Part shown: positions 16,366 through 23,543 of the stretch, one piece after another
Layout of the letters: each line of letters opens with the position of its first letter
Position numbering within the stretch: the first letter of the stretch is position 1
DNA from: an uncultured Thalassolituus sp.
Lineage (GTDB): Bacteria > Pseudomonadota > Gammaproteobacteria > Pseudomonadales > Oceanobacteraceae
Assembly (NCBI GenBank): GCA_913061435.1
Contig: CAJXUK010000033.1
Span: forward strand, 1 to 33,879
Direction: 5' to 3'
Length of the DNA stretch: 33,879 nucleotides
Position numbers and translations under genes: made by a program
The notes under the pieces: generated by a model
Database searches by the model: none
What the model was told of the DNA's origin: nothing
The model's input: only the letters and a program-made list of their open reading frames with translations

Positions 16366-17553
16366 TTATTGAACCGTTAAAAATTCAATGTGCTTAACTG
16401 GCATTTCAAGTTTGATAAATTCACCACTAAGGGTATTAGTATCTGTGTCTAGAACATAAATACCTGGGTTATCAGCATTGGCAATACCTAACCATAAGCG
16501 ATCATTGGCATCGATGTTAATGTCGCTGATTTCTTTGCCATCAATTTCTGAAACTGTATTTAATAAACTAAGTGCACCAGATGATGGATTAATAATAGCA
16601 ATTTTAGACGTGTTTGGATTTGGCCAACCAGCTTCAATACTCAGCGTAGCGTAAGCTAGTTGATCACTAACGACCGCAACATCACGAACGTGGTAATACG
16701 TATTATTATCAGGGTCATTTAATTCAGGGAAGCTAGTGTCACCTATTAAAGCAGTGACTGCATAAGTAGTGGTGTCAATCTTGTCCAGGCCACCGGTATC
16801 ACTGCCGTAGTCGCCACGGCCTGTTGCGTAGATAAAGCCATTATGCTCTACTATGGTGAAAGTGTTAGTCGCACTTAAAGGAATGCCTTTTAAACCACTT
16901 TGCTGAGGATTGGTATCCACTTCTTCATTATTATCAAGATCTATCACAGCGATATAGGGCTGATTAGGAGAAAAATCTAAGCTAAGGCGTTGCATGGCGA
17001 CAAATAAATGGTTGTTAACGATCACAGCATCTGACATACGAGGATACTTCGCACCAGAAAATGTATAAGCACTTAAGTCTATTTCTGCTTTTACAAAACC
17101 TTCGTAAGTTGAAGCACTTGGATCGACTTGCAATACCTTGGCGCTGCCATAATTGATCAGGTAGCCATTAGTTTCTGTTTGTTGAACTAATTTATAAGTA
17201 TTTGCTGAGTCATCACCTGAATAGTTTGTACTATAAGACCACTCTGCTGCATCGACGCCTTTAGTTGTATCGTACTTATCAATGCTATCAATATTAAATG
17301 CACCTATATGGTACAAATAATTGTTATAAGTTGAAATGGCAAAGTCTGATTTATCTTTGATGAGTAAGCCGTCTGTTGCGGTTCTATCACCCAAAATATT
17401 ACCCACAGCAACTTGAGAGCTGCTGTAATCAGCGGCGCGCATCTGCACAGCATATGAATCTTCAGTAATTTTAAAACTGGCTTTTTTATTATCGTCTCCA
17501 CCACAACCTACTAGTAGGCTGGCTGCGATAAATAGGGATGCTATTTTTTTCAT
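16366..17553 (-). CDS. Outer-membrane beta-propeller lipoprotein, candidate corrinoid-binding partner of BtuB (BtuG-like)
   Basis: The 395-residue protein has a lipoprotein signal peptide (MKK, hydrophobic 4-15) and lipobox LVGC with the lipidated Cys17. The +2 residue is Gly, which under the E. coli Lol rule predicts the outer membrane. The mature part has repeated strand-turn modules typical of YncE-like beta-propellers. Examples are NNYLYHIGAFNIDSIDKYD, VNNHLFVAMQRL with IAVIDLDN, HNGFIYATGRG with GLDKIDTTTYAV, TSKIAIINPSSGAL and DRLWLGIAN with GIYVLDTDTNTL. I estimate six or seven blades. It lies 51 bases after btuB in the same direction, behind an AGAGAG ribosome site and under the cobalamin riboswitch. 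Bacteroides BtuG is a surface beta-propeller lipoprotein that binds B12 and caps BtuB. A similar role here is inference from fold and context only. I did not recognise a named family. Confidence 0.75.
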   Translation of the reverse strand: MKKIASLFIAASLLVGCGGDDNKKASFKITEDSYAVQMRAADYSSSQVAVGNILGDRTATDGLLIKDKSDFAISTYNNYLYHIGAFNIDSIDKYDTTKGVDAAEWSYSTNYSGDDSANTYKLVQQTETNGYLINYGSAKVLQVDPSASTYEGFVKAEIDLSAYTFSGAKYPRMSDAVIVNNHLFVAMQRLSLDFSPNQPYIAVIDLDNNEEVDTNPQQSGLKGIPLSATNTFTIVEHNGFIYATGRGDYGSDTGGLDKIDTTTYAVTALIGDTSFPELNDPDNNTYYHVRDVAVVSDQLAYATLSIEAGWPNPNTSKIAIINPSSGALSLLNTVSEIDGKEISDINIDANDRLWLGIANADNPGIYVLDTDTNTLSGEFIKLEMPVKHIEFLTVQ

Positions 17554-17604
17554 ATGTTTCTCTCTTGGTTTTTTAGTTTGATTAATTTATTAATATTTAA
17601 GTTA

Positions 17605-19572
17605 TTAAAAGTCATAACGCGTAAAAACCATCCATTGCCTACGTGTGGCAGGGCGGTTGGTAAAATCGTTATACTTAATATCGGCTAGATTTTTTAAACG
17701 AGCGCCTAAAGACAGCTGCTTATATTGATATTGGTAGTTCACATCGATGATGTGGTTATGATCACCTTGAATAAGGTTGCTGCGGTCGATATAAAGATCG
17801 CGCCTAAACTGATTAATGATTTCAAGGTTGTGACGCTGTATGTTAAGCCCAGTGATGAGACTAAAGCTGTTGTGATAAATGCCGGCAATTTGTTGGTCGT
17901 CAAACGATTTCACTTTATTATCAACGGTCGTGCTGCGATATATATCGGCAGATACTTGGTTATAAAAATAATCGTTCTGATACTTCCACTGTAATTCTAT
18001 GCCAGAAAGATAGGCTTCTTTGCTGTTTTCATAGCGGCCTATACCTCGTGAGTCATAAACTGGAATAATAGCGTTTTCAAGTTCTCGATAAAAAATAGCG
18101 CTGTTAACTTGATTTTGTTTATTGATCCGATACAGATTGTCGATACTGTAAGTAATGCTTCTTTCGTCTTCTAAATCTGGGTTGCCTAATAGTAGCCCAC
18201 GATCACCAAAAAGCTGGAAAAGGCTCGGGTGACGATTGCTTTTTTTAATGCTGAAATGCGTATCGATATTAGTGGTTAACACTGAATATTTAAGATTGTA
18301 ACCAGTGAATGATTGTGAATCTTTTTCTGCCTGACCTTGTTTATTGCGCAACTGGTTTTGACTGCTGGTTTGTGTTTTATAAACATCTACACTGACTTGT
18401 TGGTTGTGTTTATTATTCGACCAGCGTGACCCCAATAATAGTTTATTACCCTGTTGGTCGGCCACTTGATCACAATTACCCTGTGGCGTGACGCATAAAA
18501 AACTATCAGAATCGTCTAGGTATTTGCTGGTATAGCGTTCTTCAAAAACAGACGCCTGTGCTAAAAATTGCCATTGTTGTAACCGTAACTTTGATTGCCA
18601 CTGAGCTTCCGAGCGCGATTGTACGAATTTATCGTTGTCGGTCCCTAAACCAATAACACCTTGTTTATCTTGATAGTTTTCATCGCTGGTTTGATGAAAC
18701 AACTGCCAATTATGCTGGCTCAAAAACTCCTTTTTATTGTGCTTATGGTCAAATGAATGTTCACCTTGTAACGACAAGGTTAAATCTTCTTGGCTTAGAA
18801 ACGCGTCATTCTTGTCTGAGTTACGAAAATAATCAGGAATGTTTTTATTTTGTTTGTTGTAACGAATGCGCGCGGCAATGTCTTTATATTTTTGCACCAA
18901 CTGAATACTAGAGCGTTCAAATTCAGCATTTTTTAAGGTTTGTTCTTGATCTCTATTTTGAGGGTTGTTGATTGGGCTGGGTACCGGAAAATCATAATCA
19001 TTAGCGCTTTGCTCGTGGTCAAGTTGAACACTAAGTCCCGATGTTAACGGGCTACTAAAAGACGTTGCATAGGTTTTTTCAGAACCCGCATTAATACTAA
19101 GACTAGGGCGTTCTTCGCCTTGGCGAGTAATAATATTAATCGTGCCGCCAATCGCTTGGTCGGCCAAATCAAAAGAGCTACCTGAACGACTTATCTCAAT
19201 CGCTTCGATTTGGTTCAACGGAATTGTATTAAGGTCGTAACCACCAAATTGGCTGTTGTTGGCTTTAATACCGTTGATTAATAAAGTTGTTTGGCTAGAG
19301 TTAGCGCCACGGATAGAAATTAAAGCAGGATTACCTAAACCACCGGCCTGTTGCACTTGTAAACCATTTTGTTGCTGTAAAAAGCTGGCAAGGTTCTGAT
19401 AGCGGTTAATAAATGATTCGCGCTCAAAGACTTGGTAGTCAGCATTCATTAGAGACGATTTATGAGCTTCCACAGTTACATTGTCCAGCACAAGGCTTTC
19501 TTTAGCATTGCTGTACATAGCATGACTTACTAACCAAAAAGCTAGTAATGGAATTACGATTTTATGGCGCAT
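17605..19572 (-). CDS. btuB: BtuB-type TonB-dependent cobalamin receptor
   Basis: This outer-membrane receptor would import vitamin B12 and other corrinoids using TonB energy. The signal peptide is residues 1-23 (RHK, then a hydrophobic core, cut after SNA). A TonB-box-like stretch follows (ESLVLDNVTVEA). The plug domain has ISIRGANSSQTTLLINGIKANN and IEAIEISRSGSSFDLADQAIGGTINIIT. A beta-barrel ends in the terminal aromatic (FTRYDF). Length is 655 residues against 614 in E. coli BtuB. The frame is open to 19653 with other ATGs at 19653 and 19629. I chose 19572 because the signal peptide starts there, although its ribosome site is weak. GGAGGG at 19641-19646 points instead to 19629. The upstream cobalamin riboswitch (19670-19900) strongly supports a corrinoid substrate. 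Confidence 0.92.
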   Translation of the reverse strand: MRHKIVIPLLAFWLVSHAMYSNAKESLVLDNVTVEAHKSSLMNADYQVFERESFINRYQNLASFLQQQNGLQVQQAGGLGNPALISIRGANSSQTTLLINGIKANNSQFGGYDLNTIPLNQIEAIEISRSGSSFDLADQAIGGTINIITRQGEERPSLSINAGSEKTYATSFSSPLTSGLSVQLDHEQSANDYDFPVPSPINNPQNRDQEQTLKNAEFERSSIQLVQKYKDIAARIRYNKQNKNIPDYFRNSDKNDAFLSQEDLTLSLQGEHSFDHKHNKKEFLSQHNWQLFHQTSDENYQDKQGVIGLGTDNDKFVQSRSEAQWQSKLRLQQWQFLAQASVFEERYTSKYLDDSDSFLCVTPQGNCDQVADQQGNKLLLGSRWSNNKHNQQVSVDVYKTQTSSQNQLRNKQGQAEKDSQSFTGYNLKYSVLTTNIDTHFSIKKSNRHPSLFQLFGDRGLLLGNPDLEDERSITYSIDNLYRINKQNQVNSAIFYRELENAIIPVYDSRGIGRYENSKEAYLSGIELQWKYQNDYFYNQVSADIYRSTTVDNKVKSFDDQQIAGIYHNSFSLITGLNIQRHNLEIINQFRRDLYIDRSNLIQGDHNHIIDVNYQYQYKQLSLGARLKNLADIKYNDFTNRPATRRQWMVFTRYDF

Positions 19573-19640
19573 ATATTCACGTATTGAGTGACTATTATGC
19601 AGAGGGGCATAGAACGAACAAACAATCATCGTCAATGTCG

Positions 19641-19646
19641 CCCTCC
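19641..19646 (-). promoter_or_regulatory. Shine-Dalgarno-like GGAGGG downstream of the riboswitch
   Basis: On the minus strand GGAGGG lies 24 bases after the riboswitch's last conserved block, 11 bases before ATG 19629 and 5 bases before an in-frame TTG. Its surrounding sequence (19640-19650) is complementary to the riboswitch core at 19813-19822 (10 pairs with one bulged A). It may therefore be the switched ribosome site, which is inference. Confidence 0.5.
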
Positions 19647-19669
19647 GCAACATTAGAATCTATAGCAAA

Positions 19670-19900
19670 TAGGCCGGTATCCGGGCTGACGGCTTGGAAC
19701 TGTTGTTCCGCTTATTGCACCTTCCCATAGGCTCGATCTTGTTGATATTTAAAGTAAATATTAAAAAGAGAGCACCACAGTGGCATAAAACAATAAGTTA
19801 AGCCGATCACCGTTGCGGGGGCAGCGTTGGATTCGTATGCGTAGCAGTGACTTACCAAACTTCCCGTTTAACTGCTGAATAAGAATACTCAGCAGCACCT
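19670..19900 (-). promoter_or_regulatory. Cobalamin (adenosylcobalamin-type) riboswitch upstream of btuB
   Basis: The 365-base stretch 19573-19937 has no gene and is mostly this element. Read on the minus strand, the conserved parts occur in order. AGGTGCTG is at 19893-19900. A CTGCTGA/TCAGCAG hairpin follows, then GGGAA (19861-19865) and TTTGGTAA. The core GCTGCCCCCGCAACGGTGA (about 19807-19825) comes next, then GCCACTGTG (19776-19784), TGGGAAGG (19720-19727) and a GGAAC/GTTCC hairpin. The 3' block AAGCCGTCAGCCCGGATACC ends near 19672. Such elements shut off btuB when B12 is plentiful. No terminator with a T run follows, so control is probably of translation. It should act on the whole btuB-lipoprotein-adenosyltransferase transcript. 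Confidence 0.93.
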
Positions 19901-19912
19901 AAATGAGCGCGT

Positions 19913-19941
19913 AGGGTAGTGGTTATTTATGAAAGGGTCAA
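19913..19941 (-). promoter_or_regulatory. Predicted sigma-70 promoter for the btuB riboswitch transcript
   Basis: On the minus strand, -35 TTGACC (19936-19941) and -10 TACCCT (19913-19918) are separated by exactly 17 bases. They lie just before the first conserved riboswitch block (19900). The -35 overlaps the stop codon of the histidine kinase gene (TGA at 19938-19940). A start a few bases past 19913 would give a transcript opening right at the aptamer. The -10 is only a moderate match. Confidence 0.55.
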
Positions 19942-21932
19942 GACATACCGTTAGGATTATGATTAGACATTGGTCTATTGGGTAAGCGTATGGTGAAACA
20001 AGAACCTTGGTCGGCTTTGGTTGTTATCTCAAGTTGTCCGTTGTGGTGAGCGGTTATAATAAAGTAAGACACAGGCAAGCCTAAGCCGGTACCCGCACCC
20101 ACGTCTTTGGTGGTGTAAAACGGTTCTAAAATACGACGGCGAGTTTCATCACTCATGCCAGGGCCGTTATCTTTTATGGTGATAAAAGTATTGTCTGCGT
20201 CTTGTGAGACTGTTAATTGTATTTTAGCTTGCCAATTAGCATCTTTAAATTCTAGATTGGTGGTGTGCAGTGCTTGCGCGGCATTTTGCAAAATGTTCAG
20301 AATGACTTGCTCAATTTCCGAAGGAATACAGTACAAGGTTTCATCATTACCAACCGAGTTTACTTCTAGCTCAACCGCTTGCAGATTTAAATCCGCATTG
20401 GCGATGGTTAATGATCTTTCAATTAAATCTTTTAGTTTTATTTCATTTAATTGTTGCTGGCTACCGCGTGAAAATTGCAACATGTTAGAAACAATAACCG
20501 CCGCTCTTTCTCCAGCATCTTTAATGTTTGCAATAAACTTATTAATGTCACGCTGATCTAAATAACCGTTCATGGCGGTTAAATCTAATTTATGTTCCCG
20601 TGCAATTTTTTGGTTAATATCATTATCGGCTTGCAGGCGTCTTTGTACGTTTTGAATACTTTGTAAAATAGCTCCAAGTGGGTTGTTAATCTCATGCGCC
20701 ATTCCCGCAGCAAGACCACCAACCGAGCGCATTTTTTCTGTTTGCATCATCACTTCTTCCATTTTTTCACGCTGTGTGATGTCGTCAATACGAATTACCA
20801 ATCCCTTCAAATGCAAATCTTCTAGCGGATATATAGCAATGTCAGCAGGAAAAAACGCATTGGGCAAAGTGAGCGTAATGCGCTCTAGTTTGTTGGTGAT
20901 GTGTTGTTCTAAACTTTGTTTTAACAGGTGCTCAAACTGCTGAATTTGTTTGATGTAGTGAGTGATTTTTTTACCCACTAATGGCCGTTTGTCTTGTGCT
21001 AACCACTCTGCAGCTTGCTGATTACACTGAATAATAAAACCGTGTTGATCTAAGGTGAATAATGCTGATGGCATAGAATCTATAATGCTATCAAGAAAAC
21101 TCTGGGTGTGAGTTAACTGGTTTTCTACCGATTTTCTAATGGTAATTTCTTGTTCTAACTGCTCATTCACTTTGCGTGTTTCATTCGATAAACGTAGCGC
21201 TTTTAGGCGCGATCTTTCGGCTTTTTCTTTTTCTTGTTTTAGTACACCTTCGCGATTTTCACTAATAACAATCAGCTGGTTGAGCTTTTTGCCTAATTGC
21301 CTAGTATCGGCGTCTTTTAAATCAAAGCGAATGCGTTGGTTTGGTCTAGCTTGAAGTTGTTCAATGGTTGTTAACATATTTTGAAAAGGCTGCTTTTGCC
21401 AATAACGAATGCGTGCGTATAAAAATAACAAAAGCAGAGTAGAAAGTGCGACAACTAACAGCGTGGTTGAGAAGGTATCAAGGTAAAAAAACTCAGGCAG
21501 TGCAACGTCGGTTAATATCACCAATTGAATAACCTGTAAGCCATTATGTTTGCTGAGTGGGTAAACCAGATGATTGTCTTGTGATACGAGCTCAGCAAAG
21601 AAATTTTGTGGTAATCTTTGCGAACAATTTTTAGAGCAGGCATATATTATGCGTTGCTTATCTGAGTTATAAATTGCAATTTCTTGAATTTGAAAGTGTT
21701 TTACTAGAGTATTGGCTAAAGCTTGTAAGCCCTCTGTATTGCTAGGCTGTTGGCTATATTGCAGTTGAAATACATCAGCAAATGAGCGTGTGACTTCTGG
21801 GGCAAGATGATCACGGCCAACTCTATCAGCTGCATTGATGTAAGATAAAGTGGCCAGCAGCATTATCATAATGCAAGTTAAAACGGTCGCTATAATAATC
21901 TTTTGGCGAACAAGTAGCGCAGATAGTTTCAT
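19938..21932 (-). CDS. Orphan membrane sensor histidine kinase (PAS, HisKA, HATPase)
   Basis: The 664-residue protein has TM1 (about 10-33), a periplasmic sensor (about 35-152) containing a Cys99-x3-Cys103 pair, and TM2 (about 153-173). A HAMP-like stretch and coiled coil (about 180-278) follow, then a PAS domain (about 279-385). The HisKA phospho-accepting His413 is in GMAHEINNPLGA. The ATPase domain has the N box (QNAAQAL, N550), DNGPGM (588-593), the F box EPFYTTK (603-609) and GTGLGLP (614-620). All catalytic motifs are intact, and no receiver domain is fused. No response regulator gene is in the window, so its partner is unknown. Its ATG overlaps the upstream panE stop as ATGA (21929-21932), implying translational coupling. 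It is immediately upstream of the btuB riboswitch, in the same direction. Confidence 0.93.
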   Translation of the reverse strand: MKLSALLVRQKIIIATVLTCIMIMLLATLSYINAADRVGRDHLAPEVTRSFADVFQLQYSQQPSNTEGLQALANTLVKHFQIQEIAIYNSDKQRIIYACSKNCSQRLPQNFFAELVSQDNHLVYPLSKHNGLQVIQLVILTDVALPEFFYLDTFSTTLLVVALSTLLLLFLYARIRYWQKQPFQNMLTTIEQLQARPNQRIRFDLKDADTRQLGKKLNQLIVISENREGVLKQEKEKAERSRLKALRLSNETRKVNEQLEQEITIRKSVENQLTHTQSFLDSIIDSMPSALFTLDQHGFIIQCNQQAAEWLAQDKRPLVGKKITHYIKQIQQFEHLLKQSLEQHITNKLERITLTLPNAFFPADIAIYPLEDLHLKGLVIRIDDITQREKMEEVMMQTEKMRSVGGLAAGMAHEINNPLGAILQSIQNVQRRLQADNDINQKIAREHKLDLTAMNGYLDQRDINKFIANIKDAGERAAVIVSNMLQFSRGSQQQLNEIKLKDLIERSLTIANADLNLQAVELEVNSVGNDETLYCIPSEIEQVILNILQNAAQALHTTNLEFKDANWQAKIQLTVSQDADNTFITIKDNGPGMSDETRRRILEPFYTTKDVGAGTGLGLPVSYFIITAHHNGQLEITTKADQGSCFTIRLPNRPMSNHNPNGMS

Positions 21933-22843
21933 CGTACTTGCTGCTTTATGAGATCAACTAATTGCTGATTCGTCGTTAATGTTAAGTTAACAGCTTTAGC
22001 TTGGGTAACTAAATACCCGTTGATATAGTCAATTTCAGTTTCATTTTGATTGCGAACATCTTGCAGCATCGATGACACATTGTTAGCTGTAGTTAATGCG
22101 ACTTGTTTAGCGCGCTCAAATAGTGAAAAGCTTAATGGCCAGTTAAGCGTTTGGTAGCAAGATTCCACCTCGGTACAAACGCTTTGCAAATCCTGTAGTG
22201 CTTTATCTTGGCTCAACAAATCTCCGTTTCTGCAATTATATTTTACGGTTAAGGCATTAATTGCGGCATTAATCGCAAGTTTATCGAGCAATACTTGGCG
22301 AATATTACTGCTATTTTGGTGGTCACCACTTAACTTATCCAGTGCCAATAGCAAAGGTTTCTTTGGACCACTGAAATAACCCCATTGCGTAATGCCACGG
22401 CCAGCATGATGAATATGATGACGATTGATTCTGTTGGCACCCTCAGTCGTCGAAACAGCGAAAAGCGTATTGTTAGGAAACAGCTGCTTTACTTGATCGT
22501 GTTGGCCAAAACCATTTTGCACAATAACAATTTGAGTCTCTTTGCTAATAGCACTTTGCCATTGTTTTAACGCAGCCAGTGTTTGTGCGGCTTTCACACA
22601 TACCAATACCATATCCAAAACCTGATCATTCCATGCTGGCAGGGCAAACTGTTGTGTTTGCGAATCTGATTCTATAGCAAAATGAAAAAAGTCTTGCTCA
22701 CCTTGTATCAATGCAAAGCGTTGGCAAGAAAGGGGGAGTTGGCTGGAAATTAAGCAGCCAATGGCACCCATTCCAATAATCCCTACAGAAACTGTGGGTG
22801 ATGATGGTTCGTTTAATATAGACATTACAAAATTATACGTCAT
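21929..22843 (-). CDS. panE: 2-dehydropantoate 2-reductase (ketopantoate reductase)
   Basis: This NADPH-dependent reductase of the PanE/ApbA family makes pantoate for coenzyme A synthesis. The N-terminal Rossmann motif GIIGMGAIG (about residues 21-29) is followed by VLVCVKAAQT and IVIVQNGFGQ. The C-terminal helical domain holds KLAINAAINALT, whose first Lys corresponds to the catalytic lysine, then SSMLQDVRNQNETEIDYINGYL. Length is 304 residues, normal. The ATG at 22843 and another at 22825 are both possible and neither has a clear ribosome site. The latter would still leave the Rossmann motif whole. A TATAAT lies between the two ATGs. The gene is divergent from yajQ and coupled to the histidine kinase gene. 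Paralogues with other 2-oxoacid substrates exist, so substrate identity is likely rather than certain. Confidence 0.88.
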   Translation of the reverse strand: MTYNFVMSILNEPSSPTVSVGIIGMGAIGCLISSQLPLSCQRFALIQGEQDFFHFAIESDSQTQQFALPAWNDQVLDMVLVCVKAAQTLAALKQWQSAISKETQIVIVQNGFGQHDQVKQLFPNNTLFAVSTTEGANRINRHHIHHAGRGITQWGYFSGPKKPLLLALDKLSGDHQNSSNIRQVLLDKLAINAAINALTVKYNCRNGDLLSQDKALQDLQSVCTEVESCYQTLNWPLSFSLFERAKQVALTTANNVSSMLQDVRNQNETEIDYINGYLVTQAKAVNLTLTTNQQLVDLIKQQVR

Positions 22844-22891
22844 TTATGTAGGTTATATGAAGGCTATATTAGCGCTCGCGCACTGGCTTAA

Positions 22892-22922
22892 TTGCCAGAT
22901 ACACGGTTATTAGGTATATAAT
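22892..22922 (+). promoter_or_regulatory. Possible sigma-70 promoter for yajQ
   Basis: TTGCCA (22892-22897) is followed, after 17 or 19 bases, by the overlapping -10 candidates TATATA (22915-22920) and TATAAT (22917-22922). It is about 30 bases before the yajQ ATG. The -35 match is moderate. Confidence 0.45.
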
Positions 22923-22953
22923 GACACTAATAATAATTTATCAGGAGTGGGTT

Positions 22954-23439
22954 ATGCCATCGTTTGACATAGTATCAGAAATTGAAAAGCACGAAGCGCA
23001 AAACGCTGTAGATTCGGCAAACAGAGAAGTTAAAACACGCTTCGATTTTAAAGGAGTTAATGCGACTTTTGAGCTAAAAGATAAAGAAGTGATAATAACG
23101 GCAAACGAAGAATTTCAGATCGAACAAATGAAACCCATGCTAGAAACCAACTTAATCAAACGTAAGATTAAAGTGTCGTGTTTAGAATATGGAAAATTAA
23201 TAGGTGCGGGTAAACAGGTGAAAATGGCGGCTACGTTACGCCAAGGCATTGATAAAGACTTAGGTCGTATTATCAATAAAAAAATTAAAGAAAGTAAAAT
23301 CAAAGTAACCTCGGCAGTGCAAGGCGAAATGGTTCGAGTAACCGGCAAAAAACGCGATGAATTACAGCAAGTTATGCAAATGCTAAAAGCCGACGAAGAG
23401 ATCGAGCTGCCATTGATGTTTAAAAACTTTAAAGACTAG
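22954..23439 (+). CDS. yajQ: YajQ-family nucleotide-binding protein (c-di-GMP effector family)
   Basis: The 161-residue protein is co-linear with E. coli YajQ (DUF520). It opens MPSFDIVSEIEKHE, then NAVDSANREVKTRFDFKG, GAGKQVKMAATLRQGIDKD and a C-terminal KADEEIELPLMFKNFKD. The fold is two ferredoxin-like repeats. Family members bind nucleotides, and the Xanthomonas homologue binds c-di-GMP and controls transcription; the role in this organism is not shown. The ATG at 22954 is chosen because AGGAG (22943-22947) lies 6 bases upstream and the family N-terminus starts there. The frame is also open to an ATG at 22921 that lies inside the promoter region. A strong terminator follows (23489-23520). 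Confidence 0.95.
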   Translation: MPSFDIVSEIEKHEAQNAVDSANREVKTRFDFKGVNATFELKDKEVIITANEEFQIEQMKPMLETNLIKRKIKVSCLEYGKLIGAGKQVKMAATLRQGIDKDLGRIINKKIKESKIKVTSAVQGEMVRVTGKKRDELQQVMQMLKADEEIELPLMFKNFKD

Positions 23440-23488
23440 CTTTCGTTATACTCGCTTTCGTAATTAATAGTGAGCAAACTTGGCCCCC

Positions 23489-23520
23489 AAAAGATGAAGC
23501 AACGGCTTCATCTTTTTTTT
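23489..23520 (+). terminator. Rho-independent terminator after yajQ
   Basis: Stem AAGATGAAGC (23491-23500) with GCTTCATCTT (23505-23514) is closed by the loop AACG. A T run continues to 23520. It is a strong terminator for yajQ. The A run on the left side may also give weaker termination for the convergent ampG gene. Confidence 0.93.
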
Positions 23521-23543
23521 AACTTAAAGAGTGGTTATTGTTA

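Noticed and set aside
19548-19730. 60-residue plus-strand frame across the btuB leader
   Set aside because: It is antisense to the riboswitch and the btuB N-terminus. Its sequence is explained by the conserved RNA element.
20155-20556. 133-residue plus-strand frame inside the histidine kinase gene
   Set aside because: Overlaps the conserved HATPase domain on the other strand and has no protein-like features or ribosome site.
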